Assembly (NCBI GenBank): GCA_964462685.1
Contig: CAYWYR010000026.1
Location: forward strand, 1-32,618
DNA from: CAYWYR01 sp964462685
GTDB taxonomy: Bacteria > Bacteroidota > Ignavibacteria > Kapaibacteriales > UBA2268
Length of the DNA: 32,618 bases
Direction: 5' to 3'
Numbering within the stretch: position 1 is the first letter of the stretch; each line of letters opens with the position of its first letter. Positions 17,512-26,190 of this stretch are shown piece after piece. The translations under genes and the position numbers were made by a program. The notes below the pieces were generated by a model. That model was not told the origin of the DNA and made no database searches. It saw nothing but the letters and a program-made list of their open reading frames with translations.

Positions 17512-17710
17512 GAATTTATTACTGCTATTGAAATATCATTAATATACAAAGATGTTGATATAAAGAAGAGACAGCGGTAGGATCATCCATTGTATCAATT
17601 TGTATTGAGGATTCTTGTAATATTTGAGTAGGCGTTTAAAAAGGCCAGCTAGTATCATTCTAATAGCCTATATAATTATCTGTATAGTAAAAGCATATCC
17701 TTTAATTTAC

Positions 17711-17718
17711 TATATTTG
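17711..17718 (+). promoter_or_regulatory. Bacteroidota-type promoter -7 box of the secreted esterase gene
   Basis: TATATTTG matches TAnnTTTG and lies 40 bases before the ATG at 17758, giving a leader of about 30 bases. No clear TTG was found at -33. Confidence 0.5.
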
Positions 17719-17757
17719 TCATGAATAAACTTGCTTAAAGAATTTTCAAGGTAAAAC

Positions 17758-19617
17758 ATGAGATCAATATTACTTACTCTGCTATTAGCTATAGCATCAC
17801 TATCCCTTTTTGGGCAGGAAACGGGTAGTTTCAATACTACAATACCTTTTATGGGAGCCCCAAGAACGTTATCGATGTACGTGCCAGCAGATTATGATCC
17901 TTCCAGCGATTATAATCTATTTGTATCTATGCACGGCCTTGGTGACAACTCTACTGCGTTCAGGGATTTCCTTGTTTCGAATAACTTCCAGAATGAGTTC
18001 CCTAATACTATTATGGTATTTGTGGATGGTGGAGATGATAACCCTGCCAGAGGACATATAGACTTTGAAGGTGAGGAGAAAGTTATTTACGACGCTATTG
18101 ATACCGTAGTCAGCAGATATTCAATCGATGAAGACGAGATTATCCTTCATGGTTTCTCTTACGGAGGAAGAAGCGCTCTGAAGATCGGCTTGGACGATCC
18201 GGATAAATTCAAAGCATTATACCTAAGTACTCCTGCCATTCAGGGGTATAATGACCTGAAGAACGAAGAAGTTGGACCGCTTAATGTTAACTACGCTTAT
18301 GAAAACGCTTCTAGAATTCCGATAGTAATAACCGTCGGCCAAGAAGATCTACCATATTTCAGGCAGAATATTGGTTTGTTATTGGAACTTGCAGATAATA
18401 ATGGTATGGTAAATATATTACCGCTCAATGGTGGGCATGCTTTGCTTATAGGGCCGGGTAATGCACAAATCTTACAGTTATTAGAAGATCCTAATTCCAT
18501 AGATTTTGGTATTCAGTTTTTCTATCGCCAAGGCCCCAGAGGATATTTTTGCCAAATTGATGATTTAGGTGCAGTGTTTTTTCGCAATGGCACTGGAGAT
18601 AATATTAGTTCTTTGAAATTTACTTTAACAGCGGGATCGCAGACTAAAATTTATGATGTAAATGAAGAACTAGCACCTTATGAGTCCTTTGTATTAGAGC
18701 TAGATCAAACTGGATTTGATTTGCCAGCAGGAAATTATTCGGCTAATTTAACTGTTACTGAAATGAACGGTATTGCAATATCAAATGGGTCAGTTGGAAG
18801 ACAAGATATTAATTTGAACTATACGCCTGAAGGTACAAATGATGTCATTACAGATAACAGAACTGGAGAGGTGGATGCTTGGGTAAACGAACCTGCGTTT
18901 TATACTTATGCCCCTATTGATGCTGAAGTAAGTGGCAGAGATGCTTCGGTGATGTTCAGTCATCCATTCTTTTTCCATAATATCGGGCATGCACACACAT
19001 ATTACTCACCTATAGTTGATGTAAACGGTTTACAGAGTAAGCTTCTCGCTATGGATTATGCATTCGCTTATGCTACCTATGATGCAGAAGGCGGTGGTAC
19101 CTTAACAATAACCGATACATTGATTATCAGTTATAAAGCTGATTGTGACGATAACTGGACTGAACTATACAGGGCTTCAGGAGATGAGCTTGCAACTTAC
19201 GGACCAATACATAATTCCACTGACTTAGGTTCTTTTCTGGCTGATCCGCCAAGCGGCAGTTTTGATAGGTTAGAGGTTGATCTTAGTGGTATTAACTCGA
19301 GTGCTGCACAGTTCAAATTCGATTATATGTCTGCTTCGGGAGGGATTTTTGTTTTGGATAGGATAAAGATTGGGCAGATACCTGGATTCGTTTCCGATAT
19401 TGATGGTCTTGATGTATATCCCAACCCAGCCGAAGACTTTATCAATATAAAGTTCGATGGTAAACTAAGCGATCTTCAGATAGTTGATATGTCTGGTAAG
19501 ATAATAACAGCTGCCAACAGCAATGAAATCAACATTGACGGATTGCCTTCCGGCACATATACCTTAATCGGTAATGCTGACGGCAAGAATTTCGCCAAGC
19601 AGATAATCAAAAAATAA
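17758..19617 (+). CDS. secreted alpha/beta-hydrolase (esterase-like) with T9SS sorting domain
   Basis: A 619-residue protein with a signal peptide (residues 1-19, ending LFGQ). Residues 20-250 form a PHB-depolymerase/feruloyl-esterase-like hydrolase. The oxyanion-loop HGLGD lies at 59-63, the nucleophile elbow GFSYGG has Ser134, the probable acid is Asp197 in GQEDLPYF, and His227 is in NGGHALL. A beta-rich middle follows: an Ig-like stretch near 260-350 and a jelly-roll or MAM-like domain near 370-545. The end is a clear T9SS type A domain from LDVYPNPAEDFINIKF. It therefore acts at the surface or outside, probably on an ester-linked polymer or carbohydrate ester; the substrate cannot be read. 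It has its own promoter box and ends near a terminator. Confidence 0.88.
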   Translation: MRSILLTLLLAIASLSLFGQETGSFNTTIPFMGAPRTLSMYVPADYDPSSDYNLFVSMHGLGDNSTAFRDFLVSNNFQNEFPNTIMVFVDGGDDNPARGHIDFEGEEKVIYDAIDTVVSRYSIDEDEIILHGFSYGGRSALKIGLDDPDKFKALYLSTPAIQGYNDLKNEEVGPLNVNYAYENASRIPIVITVGQEDLPYFRQNIGLLLELADNNGMVNILPLNGGHALLIGPGNAQILQLLEDPNSIDFGIQFFYRQGPRGYFCQIDDLGAVFFRNGTGDNISSLKFTLTAGSQTKIYDVNEELAPYESFVLELDQTGFDLPAGNYSANLTVTEMNGIAISNGSVGRQDINLNYTPEGTNDVITDNRTGEVDAWVNEPAFYTYAPIDAEVSGRDASVMFSHPFFFHNIGHAHTYYSPIVDVNGLQSKLLAMDYAFAYATYDAEGGGTLTITDTLIISYKADCDDNWTELYRASGDELATYGPIHNSTDLGSFLADPPSGSFDRLEVDLSGINSSAAQFKFDYMSASGGIFVLDRIKIGQIPGFVSDIDGLDVYPNPAEDFINIKFDGKLSDLQIVDMSGKIITAANSNEINIDGLPSGTYTLIGNADGKNFAKQIIKK

Positions 19618-19749
19618 GCAATATATTGGTAATGTCTGTAACATAATCACACTTATGGTTTTACTGTTATATAGTATGTTTCTAAAGAGAATACACCGTA
19701 TATCTTTCGCAGGTTATATAAACCTATCTCTTTAGATACATGAAATGCT

Positions 19750-19778
19750 AAGCTCTGCCGAAAACGGTGGGGCTTTTT
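19750..19778 (+). terminator. intrinsic terminator after the secreted esterase
   Basis: An 11-bp stem AAGCTCTGCCG / CGGTGGGGCTT (with G-T pairs) around an AAAA loop, followed by TTT. It is about 130 bases after the stop at 19617 and before the convergent MATE gene. Confidence 0.7.
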
Positions 19779-19789
19779 ACTATGTGTCG

Positions 19790-19810
19790 CCCCTCCTAGG
19801 AATAGAGGGG
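19790..19810 (-). terminator. hairpin after the MATE transporter gene
   Basis: CCCCTC-CTAGGAATA-GAGGGG is a perfect 6-bp stem immediately after the MATE stop. It lacks a T tract on the minus strand, so it may only stabilise the 3' end. Confidence 0.4.
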
Positions 19811-19812
19811 AA

Positions 19813-21189
19813 TCATACCTCTATTGTTTTCCATTTGCCCCGGCGGAAGGCGTAGATGCTCATAAGGGCCATGGCTGATTCCGCAATCGGTATGGAAATA
19901 AACGCGCCTGTTTCGCTAAGGCCGAATCGATAAGCGAGCAGGTAAGCCAACGGTATCTGTATTACCCAAAAACCGATTACGTTTATTATTGTTGGCGTAC
20001 GTGTGTCGCCTGCACCATTTAGTGCTTGGGCGTAAACCATTCCAACCCCGTAAACAAAATATCCAAATCCAATTATCCTGAGAGATTGTGAACCATAGGC
20101 TATTACTTCGGGTAAGTCAGTAAATATCATCATAATATTATCTGGCAGCAGAATAAATATCAGAGATACAATGCCCATAAAAATACCGTTGAATTTGGCA
20201 GCCATTTTCACACTGATCCCTGCTCTATCTATCTTACCCGCTCCGAGGTTTTGGCCAACGAGTGTAGCTGCGGCATTCCCCAGACCCCATGCTGGCAGTA
20301 TAAAAAACAGCACGTTACGGAGTGCTATTTGGTAGCCTGCAGTTGCGCTGGTGCCTCCTGTTTCGGCTACTATTTTGGCTAGAAAAACCCAGCTTCCGCT
20401 GGCGAGAAGAAACTGGAGAGTGGCTGGCCAAGCGATATTGAGGATATTTTTGATAGGTACTAAGTTCGGTATAAAGTCTTCATACTTTATCTTTACCATT
20501 GACTTATCCCTCATAAGGTGGGCAAGTTGATAGATAACACCTGTGCCTCTACCTATCGCAGTTGCTATAGCCGCACCTTCAATTCCGTAATATGCAATGA
20601 GAATGGGATCGAGTATGATATTTATGATAGTCGCTAGCCAGAGGCTTTTCATAGCCATGGCTGCATTTCCAGCACCTCGGAAAATCCCGTTGATGAGAAA
20701 AAGCAGTATAATGGTAATCGAGCTGCCAAATATAATCCTTGTGTATCCGGCACCATCGGCTATTACATTACCTTCGCCACCCATAAAGGTCAGTATTTCC
20801 TCTGCATAACCATAGCCAAAAGCACTGATGAAAATGGTTGCTATAACCGAAAGAAGAATTGCCTGAGCCGCCGCCCTGCCTGCCAGTTCTGGCTTTTTCT
20901 CTCCGATGCGCCTTGCTATGATAGCAGTGGCTGCGGTGCTGAACCCTATAGCGAGAGAATAAACTAGAGTAACAACAGATTCGGTTAAGCCTACTGCAGC
21001 TATTGCTGCTTCCCCCAGGGTACTTACAAAGTATATATCAACAACGGCAAAAATACTTTCCATGCCCAATTCAAGGATCATCGGTATTGCGAGCAAGATA
21101 ATCGCGGTTGATATATAGCCTTCGGTAAAGTCGCGCTCGCCGCCTTTTATTGATTCTTTAAGCAGCGACCAGAAATTTTCTTTAGGCAT
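19813..21189 (-). CDS. MATE family efflux transporter
   Basis: A 458-residue protein with about 12 transmembrane helices in two halves, the usual MATE length. The first half starts with AIPMILELGMESIFAVVDIYF and VGLTESVVTLVYSLAIGFST, followed by the conserved loop ARRIGEKKPELAGRAAAQAI. The second half repeats the pattern with IAWPATLQFLLASGSWVFLA and ALNGAGDTRTPTIINVIGFW. MATE proteins export cationic drugs and metabolites using sodium or proton gradients. The substrate is not predictable here. The gene stands alone, convergent with the secreted esterase and separated from hutU by 190 bases without a gene. A weak TATATTTA box on the minus strand lies at 21262-21269. Confidence 0.93.
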   Translation of the reverse strand: MPKENFWSLLKESIKGGERDFTEGYISTAIILLAIPMILELGMESIFAVVDIYFVSTLGEAAIAAVGLTESVVTLVYSLAIGFSTAATAIIARRIGEKKPELAGRAAAQAILLSVIATIFISAFGYGYAEEILTFMGGEGNVIADGAGYTRIIFGSSITIILLFLINGIFRGAGNAAMAMKSLWLATIINIILDPILIAYYGIEGAAIATAIGRGTGVIYQLAHLMRDKSMVKIKYEDFIPNLVPIKNILNIAWPATLQFLLASGSWVFLAKIVAETGGTSATAGYQIALRNVLFFILPAWGLGNAAATLVGQNLGAGKIDRAGISVKMAAKFNGIFMGIVSLIFILLPDNIMMIFTDLPEVIAYGSQSLRIIGFGYFVYGVGMVYAQALNGAGDTRTPTIINVIGFWVIQIPLAYLLAYRFGLSETGAFISIPIAESAMALMSIYAFRRGKWKTIEV

Positions 21190-21379
21190 AGGCAGGGTAA
21201 TGAAGTATGTGGATTTATAACAGTAAGATCTTTATAAGCTAGTTCTAAACCCGACTAATACTAAATATAGAAATGTAGACCGGTTATAATAATAAGATGC
21301 AAACTATAAGTAATCTTGCTAAATTAAATATATTCGATCTATAAAACACCTTTATAAGGTAAATTCAATTTTTACTCAT

Positions 21380-23050
21380 TCATCCCATAGGTATCTGTAT
21401 GCCGTGGCGTTTGGCGTTTTCTGTGGCTCGCTGATAGCCTGCATCGGTATGGCGGAGAATGCCCATAAGGGGGTCGTAGGTTAGTACTCGGGAAAGGCGA
21501 CCATCCGTTGCCTCGGTTCCGTCGGCTACCACCACCATACCCGCGTGCTGGCTCATTCCCATACCTACACCGCCGCCATGGTGAAGTGATACCCAAGTAG
21601 CACCGCCAATTGCGTTAAGCGCAAAGTTCAGCATAACCCAGTCCGATACGGCATCGGAACCGTCTTTCATTGCTTCGGTTTCTCTGTGTGGGGATGCTAC
21701 AGAGCCGCAGTCCAGATGGTCGCGGCCTATTACGATCGGGGCGGATACTTTTCCGGTGCGGACAAGATTATTCAGCATAAGGCCTGCCTTTCTGCGTTCT
21801 TCATATCCGAGCCAACAGATACGTGATGGGAAACCCTGCCAACCTACGTGCTTCTGTGCGTTATCTATCCAGCGGTGTAGGTCTTCTTTTTCAGGGAAGA
21901 GCTCTTTGATCGCTGTATCTGTGGTATAGATATCCTGAGGATCGCCAGATAGTGCCACCCAACGGAAAGGTCCGTTACCATCGCAGAAAAGAGGGCGTAT
22001 ATATTCTGGAACGAATCCCTTGAAATCAAAAGCACGGTTATACCCGCCTTGATCTCGAGCTACCCAACGGATATTATTGCCATAATCGAAAACGATAGAT
22101 CCTTTATCTTTAAATGCTACCATTGCCTCTACGTGCTTAGTAATAGAGCGGTAAGTATCTTCAAGATATTTGTCTGGATTTGCTATTCTCAGCTTATCGG
22201 CTTCTTCTTTGGAGTAGCCAGCGGGATAGTATCCATTAAGTGGATCATGGGCGGATGTCTGATCGGTAACAATATCAGGGGTTATTCCCATTTCATATAA
22301 TCTCGGCAATATCTCGGCTGTATTACCTACCAGACCAATGGACCATGCTTTCTTACTTTCTTTACATTCTTCCACACGTTTCAGAGATTCATCTAGATCA
22401 TAGATTTTCTCATCGCAATAACCGTCGCTGATGCGCTTATCGATTCGGGTTTCGTCTATTTCAACGGTAATTGATACGGCGCCCGCAAAAGTAGCCGCCA
22501 GAGGCTGAGCGCCGCCCATGCCTCCCATTCCGCCAGTAAGTAGGAACTTCCCAGCCAGGCTGCCCCCAAAGTGCTGCCTCGCACATTCGGCTATGGTCTC
22601 GTAGGTGCCTTGGAGTATGCCTTGAGTACCGATGTATATCCAACTTCCGGCCGTCATCTGGCCATACATCATAAGGCCGAGTTCGTCGAGGCGGCGGAAT
22701 TCATCCCAGTTGGCCCAGTTAGGTACTAAGTTGGAATTAGCGATAATTACTTTAGGGGCGTCATCATAAGTGCGTGCAACGCCTACTGGCTTTCCGGATT
22801 GGACTAATAATGTCTCGTCGGTATCCATATTCTCAAGAGTATCGAGAATGCCGTAAAGAGACTCTTTGTTTCTAGCGGCTTTACCAATGCCCCCGTAAAC
22901 TACGAGCTTTTCGGGGTGTTCTGCATTTTCGGGGTCAAGATTATGCTGTATCATTCGCCACGCCGCTTCTATCTGCCAATTCTTACAGTGCAGATCGCTT
23001 CCACCGTGAGCTTTGATAACTCTTTCTATTCTGTTGGGTTGGATAGTCAT
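21380..23050 (-). CDS. hutU: urocanate hydratase
   Basis: A 556-residue enzyme, the normal length, that converts urocanate to imidazolonepropionate in histidine degradation using tightly bound NAD as electrophile. The GGMGGMGG nucleotide-binding loop lies at 173-180. The active-site motif FPSRICWLGYEERRKAG has Cys412, equivalent by motif to Cys410 of the Pseudomonas enzyme. GRDHLDCGSVASPHRETEAM and HHGGGVGMGMSQHAGM are typical. No hutH, hutI or formiminotransferase gene is in the window, so the rest of the pathway must lie elsewhere or be missing. A promoter box lies at 23084-23091. Cytosolic. Confidence 0.97.
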   Translation of the reverse strand: MTIQPNRIERVIKAHGGSDLHCKNWQIEAAWRMIQHNLDPENAEHPEKLVVYGGIGKAARNKESLYGILDTLENMDTDETLLVQSGKPVGVARTYDDAPKVIIANSNLVPNWANWDEFRRLDELGLMMYGQMTAGSWIYIGTQGILQGTYETIAECARQHFGGSLAGKFLLTGGMGGMGGAQPLAATFAGAVSITVEIDETRIDKRISDGYCDEKIYDLDESLKRVEECKESKKAWSIGLVGNTAEILPRLYEMGITPDIVTDQTSAHDPLNGYYPAGYSKEEADKLRIANPDKYLEDTYRSITKHVEAMVAFKDKGSIVFDYGNNIRWVARDQGGYNRAFDFKGFVPEYIRPLFCDGNGPFRWVALSGDPQDIYTTDTAIKELFPEKEDLHRWIDNAQKHVGWQGFPSRICWLGYEERRKAGLMLNNLVRTGKVSAPIVIGRDHLDCGSVASPHRETEAMKDGSDAVSDWVMLNFALNAIGGATWVSLHHGGGVGMGMSQHAGMVVVADGTEATDGRLSRVLTYDPLMGILRHTDAGYQRATENAKRHGIQIPMG

Positions 23051-23083
23051 AATCTTTAATGCCGTTTTTGCTCTTTAATCGCA

Positions 23084-23091
23084 CAAATATA
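23084..23091 (-). promoter_or_regulatory. Bacteroidota-type promoter -7 box of hutU
   Basis: On the minus strand the sequence is TATATTTG, an exact TAnnTTTG match 33 bases before the hutU ATG. It supports hutU being transcribed separately from the secreted-protein gene upstream. Confidence 0.5.
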
Positions 23092-23127
23092 ATGGTTTTG
23101 CGTCGATTTATTTTAGGTTAGGTGATA

Positions 23128-23149
23128 AACCGTATCAAAGTGTACGGTT
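23128..23149. repeat. inverted repeat between the 696-residue cargo gene and hutU
   Basis: AACCGTA-TCAAAGTG-TACGGTT is a perfect 7-bp inverted repeat. It may be a terminator without a T tract for the gene ending at 23199, or an operator upstream of the hutU promoter. It does not resemble the known HutC site. Confidence 0.35.
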
Positions 23150-23198
23150 CCCCCGTAGTCTAACAATACGGTGTATATGAACATTATATTGTGAATGT

Positions 23199-25289
23199 TT
23201 AATTATTCAAATGCAGCTTATAAAAAACCTCAGAATCAACATCCAGCAAAAAGTAAACACCAGAAGTTGCATATACGCTTATTTCAGCACCAGAAATGTT
23301 ATAAAGCTTATAATTATTGATATCTTCATTTTGTAGGAACACTTCTAAAGAACTGATCTGAAGGGATTTGATAAATTTATTGCTTGTATTGAACACACTC
23401 GTCCCGTTTTTTTCTATGTAATAAGTACCCGTTGTGGTTCCGAATACATATCTGTCATCTTCATTGAAAGCGGAAACTACCCTGCCGAGTTTTTCGGGGA
23501 ATATATCCCATGATTGACCATTATCAAAAGAATAATGATTTGGGTATGTCATTCTGGATGGACTACTAAAAACTATTAAATCACCAGAATATTCGATAAG
23601 TGCGGATGTAGAATCTAAATTTATAGGTGTCATGGCATCAGATTCGTAAAAACCAAAGTCGCTACGATCAAAACTAAATATTCTATTATCGAAGACAGTA
23701 TATATTCCACTATTTGTTTTATAAAGATTATAAGGCATCACATTGTCAATTAATGACCTGTTCTTATCATAATATCTATTTATATATGTAACTTTTAGTG
23801 AATCATCACCTGAAACAAATATGCCTTTAGATCTATCTCTTAAATATATATTAGATTCATATAAAAAAGCTTCTTCCATAACTATACCTCTAAAACAGGG
23901 AGCACTATCACATTCGACAAAATTTCTGATACCATTATCCACTCTAATAAAGTCGCTCCAACCGTGTAGCAGTACATAGGAGTTCCCTTCGCTATCAAAA
24001 CTGAAATATCCGTAATCACTTTGATCAAGAGCCTCAGCACTTAATAACTCTAGAGTATTGATATCAACTATAACATGGATGATATTACCACTAAGCCATC
24101 TATACTTAAATGTTAGGTGAAGTTTATTATCATAAACACCCAAAACATTAAAAAGATAAAACTTCGATGAGGTGGATACATTGTCTTCGCTACTTAAAAC
24201 TTTGTATAGATCTTGAAACGTATAATTCTTATAAACTATATCTTTATTCTTATTTAACTTAAATAAGCTTCTGCTATCAGGATTATTGATATCATCTATA
24301 TATCCATAGTAATTACCAGAACTATCTTTTGCTACTGAAGTTAAACCGTAAATAGGATATTCAGGAGGTAAGCCTAAAGTATCAAAACTATAAAAATCCT
24401 TGGATCTGATTATCCCATGATCGATTGAATAAAAATATATAAAGCCCTTATAGTATTGTAACAGATTGCCTTTAGGTGCAAGATTGAAATTTATAGATAG
24501 ATCACTATCAATGCTTAAATCGAAAACTTGTTCGATATAAATACCGTTATATCTATAAATCCCACCCGAATATTTAATGATGACATTATTTTCGCTAATG
24601 ATTTCTATATCAACTTCATACATATTATCATTATGAGGAGTGCTAATTATTTTTACTGGATCTTCAGATTCCGGAGTATAAACAATAAAATTATGATTGT
24701 GAGTGATATAAAACTTATCATCCAGTGATTTTACATAAGTGGAACTACCAAATGTGTTAGTTGATATAATTGTATCGATAATATTAGAATCTATATCTTT
24801 AGCAAAAACTGTGTTATTCACAATGCTTAAGTAAATTCCCTCTGAATAGTATAAAATAGATTCATTAGCTTGTGGTATTATTGAAAATGTAAGGCCATTG
24901 TCAAAAGATATTCCACCTTCCATATTAATCCCTATATTGCCAAAAACTATTGTATCATTAATTTTGTGTATTACATGTCCTAGTTTTTCTACACTTGAAT
25001 TAAATATTTTATATTTATAGTCTTCGTGATTATACATCCTATCTTCAAAATATGCAATCCTCATATCAATATACGAGCTGTCGTAAACCATAAAATGATC
25101 TTTAGAAAAATCATAATTATAAATTAATCGCGGATTATAACCCGCTACTATAAATAAACTATCATTATATGTAAACAAACCCCTTCCATTGAATGTACTA
25201 TATTTATTTGATATTAATTCTTCAAAATCATCACCATATCCAGAAGAGAGCGTAAACAACCCTAACAAAAACAGTATAATCTTTTTCAT
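23199..25289 (-). CDS. large secreted propeller-like protein with divergent T9SS sorting domain
   Basis: A 696-residue A+T-rich protein with a signal peptide (KKIILFLLGLFTLSSGYG). The body is beta-rich with blade-like repeats, for example ISFDNGLTFSIIP and YSFDNGQSWDIFP, plus a short Cys pair in CDSAPCFRG. The last 45 residues (NNYKLYNISGAEISVYATSG, then VYFLLDVDSEVFYKLHLNN) match the second half of a T9SS type A sorting domain; the PNP turn is not obvious. In length, architecture and composition it resembles the 695-residue protein at 15424, and the two may be distant paralogues. A GAGAAAGC site precedes the ATG. It stands alone between hutU and the flagellar operon. Passenger function unknown. 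Confidence 0.8.
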   Translation of the reverse strand: MKKIILFLLGLFTLSSGYGDDFEELISNKYSTFNGRGLFTYNDSLFIVAGYNPRLIYNYDFSKDHFMVYDSSYIDMRIAYFEDRMYNHEDYKYKIFNSSVEKLGHVIHKINDTIVFGNIGINMEGGISFDNGLTFSIIPQANESILYYSEGIYLSIVNNTVFAKDIDSNIIDTIISTNTFGSSTYVKSLDDKFYITHNHNFIVYTPESEDPVKIISTPHNDNMYEVDIEIISENNVIIKYSGGIYRYNGIYIEQVFDLSIDSDLSINFNLAPKGNLLQYYKGFIYFYSIDHGIIRSKDFYSFDTLGLPPEYPIYGLTSVAKDSSGNYYGYIDDINNPDSRSLFKLNKNKDIVYKNYTFQDLYKVLSSEDNVSTSSKFYLFNVLGVYDNKLHLTFKYRWLSGNIIHVIVDINTLELLSAEALDQSDYGYFSFDSEGNSYVLLHGWSDFIRVDNGIRNFVECDSAPCFRGIVMEEAFLYESNIYLRDRSKGIFVSGDDSLKVTYINRYYDKNRSLIDNVMPYNLYKTNSGIYTVFDNRIFSFDRSDFGFYESDAMTPINLDSTSALIEYSGDLIVFSSPSRMTYPNHYSFDNGQSWDIFPEKLGRVVSAFNEDDRYVFGTTTGTYYIEKNGTSVFNTSNKFIKSLQISSLEVFLQNEDINNYKLYNISGAEISVYATSGVYFLLDVDSEVFYKLHLNN

Positions 25290-25351
25290 GCTTTCTCACT
25301 ATTAATTCTTTATACATCTAAAGACACATAAACCAAGAAAAAGTCACACTT

Positions 25352-25714
25352 TCAAGCTAATCCGAGTTCTGATCTTTTCTTTTTGGTGAGTTTGTTAACT
25401 ACTAATCTGAAGCTGTTAGTGATAAGGTTCTCAATTTCGGCGGGTGTTATATCAGAGTTCAGGTTTATGCTGAGCCAGTGCTTTGAGTGCAGGTAAGCGC
25501 CACTGAAACCGGCCTGTCTTTCTTCTTTTAGTTTAAATACCTCCTCGGGGTGTCCTTTTACTGATATGGCTTGGGGCATTCTGCCTAAGGGGATGAAGCA
25601 GAATATCTTTCCGCCTATTTTCATCGTGAGGGTTTCGGAATCGAAGGGGAATTCCGCTGTTACTTCAGGGTGGAGATTCTGGCAGTACTGCTGTATTGAT
25701 TCAAAGTCAGTCAT
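25352..25714 (-). CDS. YjbR/MmcQ family DNA-binding-like protein
   Basis: A 120-residue protein of the YjbR/MmcQ (CyaY-like fold) family. Markers are the start FESIQQYCQNLHPEVTAEFPF, then the KIGGKIFCFIPL strand, the SVKGHPEEVFKLKEER segment, the GAYLHSKHWLSINL motif with the conserved Trp, and a final helix SFRLVVNKLTKKKRSELGL. E. coli YjbR binds DNA in vitro, but the cellular role is not established. The ATG lies four bases after the fliJ stop, so it is the last gene of the flagellar operon and probably translationally coupled to fliJ. That is an unexpected position for this family. Confidence 0.88.
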   Translation of the reverse strand: MTDFESIQQYCQNLHPEVTAEFPFDSETLTMKIGGKIFCFIPLGRMPQAISVKGHPEEVFKLKEERQAGFSGAYLHSKHWLSINLNSDITPAEIENLITNSFRLVVNKLTKKKRSELGLA

Positions 25715-25718
25715 TAGC

Positions 25719-26147
25719 TTATTTGCTGTGTCTAGCCAAAGCTATTTCTTCAAACGCATTGTTTTCTTCGCGGTTTGTATCGATTTTATGAATTGCTAAC
25801 TGCCTGTCTTTTAGGTTATGGATAGCTTTTTGGTCTTTTAGCTTTGATTGATAGTCTTTTCGTTTAAGTGATTCAATTTCAAGCAGACGCTCTCTTTCCT
25901 TGGATTTCATTTCTATGTATGATTCCAAAAGTTTTATGTGGCTACGGGTATGTAGCTGTTCGGATAGTGTTTTCCCTTTTTGTGGCGAAGAGATCAGTGT
26001 CTGTTTTTGATCTAGGAGGTCTTTAATAGCGGCATCATTCGCAATCCGCTGGGAGGTAACCTGCATCAGTGAGTTCTTGCTGGTATCGGCACGGTGGGTT
26101 CTTAGTTTGTCAACCGCATTAAGTGTAAAATCGAATTTCTTTGCCAT
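25719..26147 (-). CDS. fliJ: flagellar export chaperone FliJ-like protein
   Basis: A 142-residue protein predicted to be almost entirely alpha-helical and coiled-coil. It starts KKFDFTLNAVDKLRTHRADT and is rich in K, E, Q and L, the expected length and pattern for FliJ. FliJ fits into the centre of the FliI hexamer and helps couple proton flow to export at the flagellar type III gate. Sequence similarity in this family is low, so the call rests on length, coiled-coil character and location 43 bases after fliI. Confidence 0.82.
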   Translation of the reverse strand: MAKKFDFTLNAVDKLRTHRADTSKNSLMQVTSQRIANDAAIKDLLDQKQTLISSPQKGKTLSEQLHTRSHIKLLESYIEMKSKERERLLEIESLKRKDYQSKLKDQKAIHNLKDRQLAIHKIDTNREENNAFEEIALARHSK

Positions 26148-26190
26148 GTATTCTAAATTACTTTATGCTTGGCTGAATTGCAAATCATTT

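Noticed and set aside
23128..23149. HutC operator upstream of hutU
   Set aside because: The inverted repeat does not resemble the known HutC site and lies upstream of the likely -33 region. It is kept only as an unassigned inverted repeat.
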